Under the pieces are notes generated by a model that was not told where the DNA came from, ran no database searches, and worked only from the letters and a program-made list of their open reading frames with translations. A program made the position numbers and the translations under genes. Below are positions 1 to 7,650 of a stretch of 19,194 nt of DNA, one piece after another (the first letter of the stretch is position 1; the number at the start of each line of letters is the position of its first letter). The stretch covers positions 1-19,194 of the forward strand of contig JBLHWU010000123.1 of NCBI GenBank assembly GCA_047629355.1. The letters are read 5' to 3'. Origin of the DNA: CAYUNA01 sp047629355 (GTDB taxonomy: Bacteria; Bacteroidota; Bacteroidia; Chitinophagales; Saprospiraceae).

Positions 1-48
1 CTGGACTAATCACTTTTTTGAAGGGAATGATTCGGTTTAATGATATAT

Positions 49-174
49 TCAAAGGGTTTTATCTCCTTTTATAGCAAACTTGTCAAGGAACTTCTTTTCG
101 TTGCGATTTGTGTAGTCACCATAGGTTTCGAAGAACCTCCAAGCTTTATTGAAAACAACAATCCACGGAACTAG
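49..174 (-). pseudogene. Possible 3' remnant of a gene (unrecognised)
   Basis: An open stretch of about 42 codons on the minus strand ends at a TGA (complement of 49-51) and is closed upstream by a stop at 175-177. No good start codon is present. Its translation is rich in Trp, Gly, Asp and charged residues (for example PWIVVFNKAWRFFETYGDY), which is more protein-like than expected from AT-rich intergenic DNA. I recognise no family. It could be the tail of a decayed gene or a chance open frame; a short ORF like this arises easily by chance. Confidence 0.2.
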
Positions 175-201
175 TCAAAGAACCATTTTTTTAATAAATT
201 G

Positions 202-234
202 AAAAAGGTGGTGCTGAAAAAGTGCCACCTTTTT
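202..234. terminator. Terminator-like hairpin
   Basis: The arms AAAAAGGTGG and CCACCTTTTT pair perfectly around a partly paired centre, with A-rich and T-rich outer ends. It therefore looks like a bidirectional rho-independent terminator. No complete gene in view ends just before it; it may serve a gene to the left of the window. Confidence 0.5.
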
Positions 235-398
235 AAGTTGAAATGGAATGAAAAGGAACCAAGTAGCTATTCAAGTTAATAGTGTCGGATAGCTACTAAG
301 TAACGGTAAAAAGATAACTCCGCCAACTACCAAGTATTTCTTCTGTCCTTATTTTCGACTTTTGAAACAGTCATTATGTAGAGATAATTTCTATTTAA

Positions 399-451
399 AA
401 AGTAAACATCTTTTGTCATTTCGACCGAAGTGGAGAAAAAGAACAAAATAA
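399..451 (+). repeat. 53-bp dispersed repeat (GTCATTTCGACCGAAGTGG block), copy 1
   Basis: This block is nearly identical, with two differences, to 18267-18319 in the same orientation. The core GTCATTTCGACCGAAGTGG followed by GAGAAAAAGA resembles abundant intergenic repeats that I recall from many Bacteroidota genomes; that is general knowledge and was not searched. There is no open frame. In both copies a palindromic element follows shortly downstream. Confidence 0.75.
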
Positions 452-458
452 ATGTTGT

Positions 459-625
459 TAAATAACGCGTAGTAATTAATCAGTTAAAATTTTTAGACAA
501 GATTTTTTCGATAGTTTTTCTTTAAAAATTCTTGAATAGCCAGTGTTATTGAAGAAATTTTTAAGGGAAAAATAGCGGAAAAAGATGTTTATAAAATTAC
601 CTGATTAATTACTACGCGTTACTTA
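459..625 (+). repeat. Inverted-repeat (MITE-like) element, CGCGTAG family, full-length copy
   Basis: The ends are TAAATAACGCGTAGTAATT on the left and, reverse-complemented, TAAGTAACGCGTAGTAATT on the right. Both continue into AATCAGGTAA-type sequence, giving about 28 bp of terminal inverted repeat. The 167-bp element encodes no protein. A shortened copy lies at 7576-7650 and a single-ended, oppositely oriented copy at 16688-16755. It sits inside the larger inverted-end repeat at 297-655. A possible duplicated GTTG flanks it, but this is weak. Confidence 0.7.
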
Positions 626-714
626 GTTGCCGGACTTATTATTTTACCGTTACTAAAAAGCCTTATTTTGAGTATGAATACAAAGTTTTATTGGAATGAA
701 TTCTAATTTTTTTT

Positions 715-810
715 TCACATAATTCACAATAGTTTAAACATAGCCAGATAACTAGTTTTAGCACTCTAAAAGTTATTTGGCTATGTGAAAACGCTATGCG
801 GGTTATGTGA
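715..810. repeat. 96-bp imperfect palindrome
   Basis: The outer arms TCACATAA/TTATGTGA, the middle arms ACATAGCC/GGCTATGT and the inner ATAACT/AGTTAT with TTTTAG/CTAAAA are all nested around a CACT centre. The whole segment can fold into one long hairpin. A weak minus-strand open frame crossing it (663-908) is not credible as a gene because it is built largely from this palindrome. Confidence 0.6.
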
Positions 811-879
811 TAAAAGTAGTTTATAAGCAATTGATTGTCCCTTTTTTTGTAAGATTTTACAAAGACTGGACAGTATATT

Positions 880-910
880 GGCGTTTTAAAATGCTGAAAA
901 TATTTCAAGA
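880..910 (+). repeat. Dispersed repeat, copy 1 (partner at 12859-12886)
   Basis: This GTTTTAAA ... AATATTTCAAGA block recurs at 12859-12886 with a few differences. In both places GGACAG occurs shortly upstream. It is non-coding and its role is unknown. Confidence 0.45.
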
Positions 911-982
911 GTGCCGCCGCGCTGCGGCTTTAAATCATAAGAAATCGGGTGTTACCAAGAGTCTCGCCACGCTGTGCCTGTG
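906..982 (+). repeat. Two GC-rich CAAGAGT units, 50 bp apart
   Basis: CAAGAGTGCCGCCGCGCTG at 906 and CAAGAGTCTCGCCACGCTG at 956 are related units exactly 50 bp apart. The first forms a GCCGC/GCGGC hairpin; the second has a weaker GCCAC/GTG version. A related sequence lies in inverted orientation at 3271-3296. They stand out against the AT-rich surroundings. They resemble short intergenic repeats of Bacteroidota, but I could not check copy number. Confidence 0.5.
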
Positions 983-1080
983 ATGCTGACTTTATTTAAG
1001 CATTCTAATTTTCTAAAATTTATAAAAGAAAATCAGGTATATTCGCGCCTTATTTTGAAAATAGCAAACTATAAAAATAT

Positions 1081-3198
1081 ATGAAAAAAGTTCTCGTTAC
1101 TTCCGCTTTGCCGTATGCCAACGGCCCACTTCACTTGGGACACCTCGCTGGGGCGTACTTGCCTGCTGACATTTATGTGCGGTATTTGCGACTAATGGGG
1201 CGTGATGTCGTTTATGTATCTGGATCGGATGAACACGGTGCGGCGATTACCTTGCGAGCGAAAAAAGAGGGAACTACACCCCAAGCTATTATTGATAAAT
1301 ACCACAATTTAAACAAAGGAACTTTTGAGCAATTGTGCATTTCCTTCGATTATTATCACCGAACGAGCGCACCGTTGCATCATGAAACGGCACAGGATTT
1401 CTTTTTGAAATTAGTAGAAAAAGGCGGACAATTTGAGGAGAAAGTCTCTGAGCAGTACTACGATGAGGAGTTCAAGCAGTTTTTGGCAGACCGTTATATT
1501 ATGGGAACTTGCCCGAAATGTGGCAACGAAGAAGCGTATGGAGACCAATGTGAAAGTTGCGGTACAACTTTATCACCAACGGAATTAATCAATCCAAAAT
1601 CTAAGTTAGGTGGTGGTGAATTGACTTTGAGAGAGACCAAACATTGGTTTTTTCAATTGGATAAGCACGCTGATTGGTTGCGAGAATGGATTAAGGAAGG
1701 AACGGTTGATGGGGTAAAATTACACGATTCTAAAGACTGGAAAAAGCACGTTATCGGTCAATGTTTGTCGTGGTTGGATGGCGAAGATGGTTTGCGTCCG
1801 CGTTCGATTACACGTGATTTGGATTGGGGGATTAAAGTGCCAATTGAAGGAGCGGATGGAAAGGTTTTGTATGTGTGGTTTGATGCGCCGATTGGCTATA
1901 TTTCAGCGACGAAACAATGGGCGAAAGAGAATGGTAAAAATTGGGAAGATTACTGGAAAGGGGACGATGTAGAATTGGTACATTTTATCGGAAAAGACAA
2001 CATTGTTTTTCACTGTATTGTCTTTCCGGCGATGTTGAAAGCGCATGGAGATTATACCTTACCTGTGAATGTTCCAGCGAACCAATTTTTGAATTTTGAA
2101 GGTCAAAAATTCTCGAAATCACGAGGGTGGGGAATCGAGCAGCATGAGTATTTGGAGGAATTTAAAGATTTTGCCAATAAGGAAGATGCCTTGCGGTATG
2201 TCTTGATTCGGAATATGCCAGAGAATAAAGATGCTGATTTTAAGTGGGATGAATTTGTTGATTTTTATGATAAAGAATTGGCGGATAATTTGGGGAATTT
2301 CATCAATCGAGTCATTGTTTTGACGCATAAATATCTTGGTGGAAAAGTGCCGACTTACAGCGGCGACTTAAGTGAAAAAATGAGTGAAGTAACGGCTTTA
2401 GTAGATTCGCTTACCAACAACATTACCGCTTATCAATTCAAGCAAGCGATTCACAATTTAATGGAAATTTCAAGTTGGGGAAATACCTATTTACAGGATG
2501 TTTCACCGTGGAAAATTTTCAAAGCAGAACCAGAGAGTGAGGTGATTAAAGAATGTATGTTTATTTGCTTACAAGTTGTGGGCATTTTGAGTGTTTTGAC
2601 GGAACCGTTTGTGCCAAATACGTCTAAGAATATTCGAGGATTATTGAATTTGGAAGCAGTGCAAAATGGTGACTTACGGACACTTATCGAAAACTTAAAA
2701 GCGGGGAAAGCCATCGTCTCAGAAGGACATGAAGTTGGTGAAGCAGCTATTCTTTTTGCAAAAATAAATGACCGAAAAGACAAGTCTCGTTTAGAAATTA
2801 TCGACCGTCAAAAAGCGAAATTGGAAGCCGTTTTGAAAGCGGAAAAAGCGAAGCAACGCGCACCAATTAAAGAAACGATTACCTTTGAAGATTTTACAAA
2901 ACTGGACATCCGTAGTGGTACGATTTTGACAGCTGAACCGATTAAAAAAGCGAATAAATTATTGAAATTGACGGTTGATATTGGATTGGAAATCCGAACA
3001 GTTGTCTCGGGTATCGCACAGCAATATAAGCCAGAGGACGTTGTTGGAAAAAAAGTAGCTTTGGTGGTGAATCTTGCGCCGCGAACGATGCGTGGCGTAG
3101 AGTCGCAAGGCATGGTTTTGATGGTGGAAGATTGCGAAGGGAAGTTGGCGTTTGTGGCTTCAGATAAAGATTTGGGGAATGGACAGATGGTGAAATAG
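1081..3198 (+). CDS. metG: Methionine--tRNA ligase
   Basis: Cytoplasmic enzyme that charges initiator and elongator tRNA-Met with methionine using ATP. The 705-residue length is normal for the long form. The class I HIGH motif appears as HLGH (residues 18-21) and the KMSKS loop as KFSKS (343-347). A zinc knuckle of the four-cysteine type is visible (C144, C147, C157, C160). The anticodon-binding helical domain follows, and the C-terminal 106 residues (from about 600, FEDFTKLDIRSG) are the Trbp111-like tRNA-binding domain that dimerises bacterial MetRS. The ATG at 1081 is preceded by A/T-rich sequence without a Shine-Dalgarno box, and the conserved N-terminal VTSALPYANGP starts at once, so this start is secure. 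It is transcribed alone: a strong hairpin follows 27 bases after the stop. Confidence 0.98.
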   Translation: MKKVLVTSALPYANGPLHLGHLAGAYLPADIYVRYLRLMGRDVVYVSGSDEHGAAITLRAKKEGTTPQAIIDKYHNLNKGTFEQLCISFDYYHRTSAPLHHETAQDFFLKLVEKGGQFEEKVSEQYYDEEFKQFLADRYIMGTCPKCGNEEAYGDQCESCGTTLSPTELINPKSKLGGGELTLRETKHWFFQLDKHADWLREWIKEGTVDGVKLHDSKDWKKHVIGQCLSWLDGEDGLRPRSITRDLDWGIKVPIEGADGKVLYVWFDAPIGYISATKQWAKENGKNWEDYWKGDDVELVHFIGKDNIVFHCIVFPAMLKAHGDYTLPVNVPANQFLNFEGQKFSKSRGWGIEQHEYLEEFKDFANKEDALRYVLIRNMPENKDADFKWDEFVDFYDKELADNLGNFINRVIVLTHKYLGGKVPTYSGDLSEKMSEVTALVDSLTNNITAYQFKQAIHNLMEISSWGNTYLQDVSPWKIFKAEPESEVIKECMFICLQVVGILSVLTEPFVPNTSKNIRGLLNLEAVQNGDLRTLIENLKAGKAIVSEGHEVGEAAILFAKINDRKDKSRLEIIDRQKAKLEAVLKAEKAKQRAPIKETITFEDFTKLDIRSGTILTAEPIKKANKLLKLTVDIGLEIRTVVSGIAQQYKPEDVVGKKVALVVNLAPRTMRGVESQGMVLMVEDCEGKLAFVASDKDLGNGQMVK

Positions 3199-3224
3199 GT
3201 GATTTTTTCGCGTTCCAAAGGGCG

Positions 3225-3268
3225 TTTGAGGGGTGAAAATGTTTGTAAAACATTTTTTACCCCTCAAA
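3225..3268 (+). terminator. metG terminator hairpin
   Basis: TTTGAGGGGT and AAAATGTTT pair with AAACATTTT and ACCCCTCAAA around a GTA loop. The near-perfect stem lies 27 bases after the metG stop and probably ends that transcript. Confidence 0.7.
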
Positions 3269-3270
3269 AA

Positions 3271-3296
3271 CCACCCGCGCGGCGCGGTACTCTTTA
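3271..3296 (-). repeat. GC-rich AAGAGT repeat, inverted copy
   Basis: On the minus strand this reads AAAGAGTACCGCGCCGCGCG, related to the CAAGAGTGCCGCCGCGCTG units at 906 and 956. It directly abuts the metG terminator hairpin. Confidence 0.4.
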
Positions 3297-3390
3297 CTGG
3301 AGGGGCGATAATTGTTAATACTTTGACTGATGAGCAACGTAGCTAAAAAGAACAAGTCAAAGGCGTAGATTATCTTATTGTAACACGACC

Positions 3391-3438
3391 AAAAAAAAGG
3401 TATTCGATAGGCTTTGTAACCTACTGAATACCTTTTTT
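3391..3438. terminator. Bidirectional terminator-like hairpin
   Basis: AAAAAAGGTATTC(GA)TAGG pairs with CCTA(CT)GAATACCTTTTTT, with two central mismatches and a loop of about eight bases. A-tract and T-tract ends make it suitable for either strand. It sits between the convergent metG and acyl-CoA dehydrogenase genes. Confidence 0.65.
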
Positions 3439-3447
3439 GTTGGATTT

Positions 3448-3480
3448 AAAACAGAGTGATTTTTAAAATCACTCTGTTTT
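3448..3480. terminator. Perfect 16-bp hairpin, terminator of the acyl-CoA dehydrogenase gene
   Basis: AAAACAGAGTGATTTT (3448-3463) and AAAATCACTCTGTTTT (3465-3480) are exact reverse complements separated by one base. The hairpin lies 19 bases beyond the stop of the minus-strand dehydrogenase gene and has a U-run in both directions. Confidence 0.75.
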
Positions 3481-3499
3481 GACCTTAAAGAATTCCTTC

Positions 3500-5368
3500 C
3501 TAAAGCGCATATTCTCCTTGTGCAAAAACGTATTTCGCCACATCCCGCCGCAATTCCTTCGCATTCCAATCCGCAGGTTTCAACATCTTTCGAACGGCAT
3601 AATTCAACCGTTTCTTTTCACTTTCTTTTGCAAAACTACCAATTGCATCTTTCGCTGCTTTTTGTGCAATATCAACTGCTTCGTATAAATACAATTGAGC
3701 AGCTTTCGCCTGTGCTTCGTATTTTTTAGCATCCAAATTCGGCATCGTTGCCAACTTTTGTAAACGTAAAATCACACTCTCGGCAACGTAGGCTTCCGCC
3801 AAAATATCAGCAAGATTTAGAATGATTTCCTGCTCATCAATTAGTTTGGTTTTCAATTTTTTACCCGCTGCACCCGAAATAACTAAAAAAGTATTTTTCA
3901 ATGCTTGAACAATGCGCATTTCTGCACCCCACTTTTTACTACTTCCGTTCAAACCTAAAATTTGATTAACAATAAATTTTGGAATAGATTTACCTGCTTT
4001 TTGCAAATCAATTTCCTTCGTTTGCATCCCTCTTTTGAATAATTCACCGACAGAAAGCATTTGATTCACATCGTTCGTTCCTTCATAAATTTTGGTGATG
4101 CGCGCGTCTCGGTACGCCATTTCCAAACCCGTCTCCGCAGCATAACCCATGCCTCCATGAATTTGCATGGATTCGTCCGTTGCATAACAGGCCAAGTTTG
4201 AGCCTTTTACTTTCAAAATAGAGCACTCAATCGCAAATTCTCGAATGGCATTTAAGGTAGCTTCACTCTTATTAAGTCCTTGATTTATAAATACTTGTGA
4301 CTTGTAATCAATGTTTTGACCTGTACGATATACGGCAGATTCAATGGCAAATGCTTTAGCTGCAATATCACCTACTTTATATTGAATCGCTCCGAATTCA
4401 GAGATGGATTTTTCAAATTGTTTACGTTGCAAAGCGTATTTTACACCCAGTGTCAGTGCTAATTTTGCACCACCCATAGCCCCTGCAGCAAGTTTGATTC
4501 TACCCGTATTCAGAATGTTTAAAGCCATTTTAAAACCTGCTTCTCGGTTGCCTAATAAGTTTTCGGCAGGTACTCGGCAGTTGTCAAAATAAATCTGAAC
4601 GGTAGACGAAGCTTTGATGCCCATTTTCTTTTCTTCTGGACCAATAGAGAAGCCTTCGTAATCTTTTTCAACAATAAATGCCGATAAATCTTTATCCTTT
4701 CCAATTTTGGCAAAAACCACAAAAATATCTGCAAAACCACCGTTGGTAATCCAGATTTTTTGACCATTTAATAAATAGTGTTTACCATCAGCCGTTGGCG
4801 TTGCGGAAGTGCGACCAGAGTTGGCATCGGAGCCAGCAGTTGGTTCGGTAAGTGCGTAGGAAGCAACCAATTCACCGGATGCGATACCTGGCAAATACTT
4901 TTGTTTTTGCGCCTCATTTCCGTAATAAACAATTGGTAAAGAGCCGATTGAGGTCTGTGCACCAATCGTAGTTGCAAACGAAAATCCCGCTGCAATGGCT
5001 TCAGAAAATAATACACCGGTATTAAAATCCAAGCCCATTCCACCATATTCTTCTGGAATACTTACACCACAAAGTCCCAATTCACCCGCTTGTTTGAAAT
5101 TACCAATAATCTCATCGCGGTCTTCTGGACGAACAATTTCTAATTCTCGACCTCTTTTAAAAAATGGTTCTTGCACGTTTTTCATACAAAAATCAACGAC
5201 CATTTCTTTAATCATCAATTGCTCTTCGTTAAATTCTTCAGGAATAAAAATATTGGAAGGGTCAGTTCTCTCAACAAGGAAATGACCGCCGCAAAGGTAT
5301 TTCTTGTCAGTGATATTGGGGGTGACTTTTTTTGTGTTGATTGCTAATTTGGCTGTATCTGTACTCAT
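3500..5368 (-). CDS. Acyl-CoA dehydrogenase, VLCAD/ACAD9-like
   Basis: FAD-dependent dehydrogenase that oxidises acyl-CoA to trans-2-enoyl-CoA, the first oxidation of beta-oxidation. At 622 residues it is much longer than the usual ~380-residue enzyme. The extra ~170 residues at the C-terminus match the layout of very-long-chain/ACAD9-type enzymes. Visible features are the N-terminal helical domain (about 45-165), the signature YALTEPTAGSDA (171-182), the FAD-contact stretch KIWITNGG (204-211), the C-terminal helical domain with QIHGGMGY (402-409), and the catalytic-base region RITKIYEGTND, giving Glu429 as the expected base. The ATG at 5368 follows an A/T-rich leader. The gene is divergent from an acyl-CoA synthetase, which fits a shared fatty-acid degradation role. 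Chain-length preference is inferred from architecture only. Confidence 0.93.
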   Translation of the reverse strand: MSTDTAKLAINTKKVTPNITDKKYLCGGHFLVERTDPSNIFIPEEFNEEQLMIKEMVVDFCMKNVQEPFFKRGRELEIVRPEDRDEIIGNFKQAGELGLCGVSIPEEYGGMGLDFNTGVLFSEAIAAGFSFATTIGAQTSIGSLPIVYYGNEAQKQKYLPGIASGELVASYALTEPTAGSDANSGRTSATPTADGKHYLLNGQKIWITNGGFADIFVVFAKIGKDKDLSAFIVEKDYEGFSIGPEEKKMGIKASSTVQIYFDNCRVPAENLLGNREAGFKMALNILNTGRIKLAAGAMGGAKLALTLGVKYALQRKQFEKSISEFGAIQYKVGDIAAKAFAIESAVYRTGQNIDYKSQVFINQGLNKSEATLNAIREFAIECSILKVKGSNLACYATDESMQIHGGMGYAAETGLEMAYRDARITKIYEGTNDVNQMLSVGELFKRGMQTKEIDLQKAGKSIPKFIVNQILGLNGSSKKWGAEMRIVQALKNTFLVISGAAGKKLKTKLIDEQEIILNLADILAEAYVAESVILRLQKLATMPNLDAKKYEAQAKAAQLYLYEAVDIAQKAAKDAIGSFAKESEKKRLNYAVRKMLKPADWNAKELRRDVAKYVFAQGEYAL

Positions 5369-5550
5369 TTTTAGGTGGAAATTTTAAATTTTTGTTTCGG
5401 ATTAAAACTAAAACTTTTAATAATCAAGCTGCGTTTAGCTCATAAAAGCAGTCTGGTGATTAAAGTTGTCACTACATTGGAATTTGGCACAAATTTCGTT
5501 AAAAGTAGCGAATTTTCGCTAATTTTCATAAAAAATCAATTTTTTTTTTC

Positions 5551-5586
5551 AAAAATGGAAAAAAAATCAATTTTTTTTCCATTTTT
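5551..5586. promoter_or_regulatory. Perfect A/T-rich palindrome in the divergent fatty-acid intergenic region
   Basis: AAAAATGGAAAAAAAA pairs exactly with TTTTTTTTCCATTTTT around TCAA. It lies 45 bases upstream of the acyl-CoA synthetase start, in the 263-base spacer between the two divergent beta-oxidation genes. It could be an operator, a bent-DNA site or a leader hairpin. Nothing in the sequence identifies a binding protein. Confidence 0.35.
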
Positions 5587-5631
5587 ACGACTGAAATTAT
5601 TTCACTAATCGAATTAACATTTCTTATAAAT

Positions 5632-7455
5632 ATGGACAAGCCAACGAAACTTTACGAATTTTTAGATTATCAGATGGAGAAGCACCCACTAAAAAAATCA
5701 ATGGGGCAGAAAATAGATGGGGAATGGTCTTTTTATAGTACAGAACAGATAGTTGAAATCGTGAACAAATTAGCTGCAGGTTTGATAGAACTGGGTGTAC
5801 AAGCAGGCGACAGAATTGGTGTAGCTGCCTATAAGAACCGTCCAGAATGGGTAATTGTGGATTTAGCTTGTCAAACAATTGGTGCGATTGATGTGCCTTT
5901 GTATCCGACCATTTCGCCGCGAGAATATGAATATATTTTGAATGATGCGGGCATTACTTATGCTTTTGTTGGGAAAGACGATTTGTATGATAAAGTTAAA
6001 AAAGCACAACCAAATGTGCCCAGTTTGAAAGGAATTTATACCATGGATAAACAAGATGGAAAACCATTTTGGGACGAGGTATTTGGTAGTGGGCATGAGG
6101 AAGAAATTGCGGCTCGAAAAGCAGCGATTGACCCGATGGGATTGGCAACAATTATTTATACTTCGGGTACGACAGGAAATCCCAAAGGTGTAAGTCTGTC
6201 TCATCATAACATTACTTCAGTAGTATCCGCTACGGAGGAGATTATTCCAGTAGAACCAGGCGAAAATGTCTTGAGTTTCTTACCTCTGTGCCACATTTTT
6301 GAACGAGCGGCAATATACGTTTATATGTATCACGGCGCGGAAGTTTACTTTACGGGGACGGATAATTTGGGTGGTGAAACGGGCGATTTGCAGACGACTA
6401 AGCCTTACTTTTTCACAAGCGTTCCGCGTTTGTTAGAGAAGGTTTATGAAGCTATTTACAATAAAGGTTTGGCACTCGAAGGTGCAAAAAAGAAGTTGTT
6501 TTTCTGGGCATTGAGCTTGACCGATGATTATGAATATGACAAATCTTACGGTATGGTGGATGCTATGAAACGCAGCATTGCCGATAAGTTGATTTTTAGC
6601 AAATGGCGGGCTGCTTTAGGCGGTAATATCAAATGTATTGTCACGGGTGCTGCCCCCTGTCCTGCTAAAATTTTAAAAGTATTTTCAGCGGCGGGTATTC
6701 CGATTCGAGAAGGTTACGGACTGACGGAAACGTCGCCAACTTTAACGGCGAATACTTTGAAAAAAGGCAATGCAATGACTGGCAGCGTTGGTCCTTGTGT
6801 TGAAAATGTTGAAATTTATATTGACCGTTCAGATGGAGATTATCGGGAAGGGGAGGGAGAAATTTTGGCATATGGTCCCAATGTGATGATGGGTTATTAT
6901 AAAAAGCCAGAAGCAAATGCGGCGGTTTTTACAGAAATGAAGGGCAAACGCTGGTTTAAAACGGGGGATATCGGTAAATTTATAAAAGGACCAAACGGCA
7001 AAGAGTTTTTGAAAATTACCGACCGTAAAAAAGAATTATTGAAAACATCGGGTGGAAAATATGTAGCGCCTGCACCGATTGAAGGCAAGTTCCGCGAAGA
7101 CTTTTTGGTGGAGCAAATTATGGTTGTTGGTGACAAACGGAAGTTCGTTTCAGCAGTGATTGTGCCTGCACCGGATGCGTTGAAAGATTGGTGTAAAAAC
7201 AATGGAGTCGCTTGGACAAATTTGTCGGAAATCGTTAAAAACGAGAAAGTTATCGCAGCCTATCAAGCGATTTGTAATAAAGTAAATCCGGACTTTAGCC
7301 ACATCGAGCAAATTAAGAAATTTACAATTTTGGATTGTACTTGGGATGCCGTGAAAGCAGATGGAACGGAAGCAGAATTGACGCCGACGATGAAGTTGAA
7401 GCGTCGAGTGGTGCGGCAGAAGTATGGTGCGCAGATTGATGGGATGTATTCTTAG
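5632..7455 (+). CDS. Long-chain fatty acid--CoA ligase (AMP-forming)
   Basis: ANL-superfamily adenylating enzyme that converts a fatty acid, ATP and CoA to acyl-CoA and AMP, supplying both beta-oxidation and lipid synthesis; it is usually membrane-associated. At 607 residues it matches the bacterial long-chain type. Core motifs in order: the phosphate-binding loop YTSGTTGNPKG (176-186), LPLCHIFER (217-225), YGLTETSPT (362-370), the TGD motif (444-446) and ITDRKKELLKTSGGKYV (462-478), the hinge before the C-terminal domain. The A10 region near the end reads TPTMKLKRR, with Lys588 the likely catalytic lysine. The ATG at 5632 follows an AATTAACATTTCTTATAAAT leader. It is divergent from the acyl-CoA dehydrogenase, so substrate activation and first oxidation are neighbours. 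Confidence 0.94.
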   Translation: MDKPTKLYEFLDYQMEKHPLKKSMGQKIDGEWSFYSTEQIVEIVNKLAAGLIELGVQAGDRIGVAAYKNRPEWVIVDLACQTIGAIDVPLYPTISPREYEYILNDAGITYAFVGKDDLYDKVKKAQPNVPSLKGIYTMDKQDGKPFWDEVFGSGHEEEIAARKAAIDPMGLATIIYTSGTTGNPKGVSLSHHNITSVVSATEEIIPVEPGENVLSFLPLCHIFERAAIYVYMYHGAEVYFTGTDNLGGETGDLQTTKPYFFTSVPRLLEKVYEAIYNKGLALEGAKKKLFFWALSLTDDYEYDKSYGMVDAMKRSIADKLIFSKWRAALGGNIKCIVTGAAPCPAKILKVFSAAGIPIREGYGLTETSPTLTANTLKKGNAMTGSVGPCVENVEIYIDRSDGDYREGEGEILAYGPNVMMGYYKKPEANAAVFTEMKGKRWFKTGDIGKFIKGPNGKEFLKITDRKKELLKTSGGKYVAPAPIEGKFREDFLVEQIMVVGDKRKFVSAVIVPAPDALKDWCKNNGVAWTNLSEIVKNEKVIAAYQAICNKVNPDFSHIEQIKKFTILDCTWDAVKADGTEAELTPTMKLKRRVVRQKYGAQIDGMYS

Positions 7456-7516
7456 GCGGTGGACGATAGGCTTATAGTCACTGCAATATTGATAGTAAAA
7501 AGATGTTATTTTTAAA

Positions 7517-7570
7517 AAGCACATAACGATTTCTCTATTAGAATTTTAATAGGGGAGTCGCTGTGTGCTT
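7517..7570 (+). terminator. Long RNA hairpin after the acyl-CoA synthetase gene
   Basis: The arms at 7517-7539 (AAGCACATAACGATT...) and 7548-7570 (...GTCGCTGTGTGCTT) can pair at 22 of 23 positions if the plus-strand RNA uses G:U pairs. Because several pairs are wobble in one strand only, the structure favours plus-strand RNA. There is no clear U-run after it, so it may instead be a structured 3' end or a decayed repeat. Confidence 0.45.
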
Positions 7571-7575
7571 ATTAG

Positions 7576-7650
7576 TAAGTAACGCGTAGTAATTAATCAG
7601 GTAAAATTTTTAGACAAGATTTTTTCGAATTAATTACCACGTGTTACTTA
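7576..7650 (+). repeat. Inverted-repeat element, CGCGTAG family, internally deleted copy
   Basis: The left side TAAGTAACGCGTAGTAATT runs through AATTTTTAGACAAGATTTTTTCG, identical to the left part of the 459-625 copy apart from one base. It then jumps directly to the right end AATTAATTACCACGTGTTACTTA. About 90 bp of interior is missing, leaving a 75-bp two-ended derivative. It abuts a 5'-truncated coding remnant. Confidence 0.65.

Larger units (their letters stand above)
297..655. repeat. MITE-like element with 33-bp inverted ends, containing a second element
   Basis: The left end (297-329) and the reverse complement of the right end (624-655) share TAGTAACGGTAAAA-type sequence followed by a related CCGSCAACTA tail, with about six differences. 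The interior has no coding capacity. It contains the GTCATTTCGACCGAAGTGG block at 399-451, which recurs at 18267-18319, and a separate inverted-repeat element at 459-625. The right end also recurs: 634-654 matches 18440-18460 with one mismatch. An 8-bp stem (263-270 with 289-296, GTAGCTAT/ATAGCTAC) lies just outside the left end. The boundaries are my estimate from the inverted ends. Confidence 0.55.

Noticed and set aside
663..908. 81-codon minus-strand open frame upstream of metG
   Set aside because: It overlaps the 715-810 palindrome, has a low-complexity AT-rich translation and lacks any recognisable domain.
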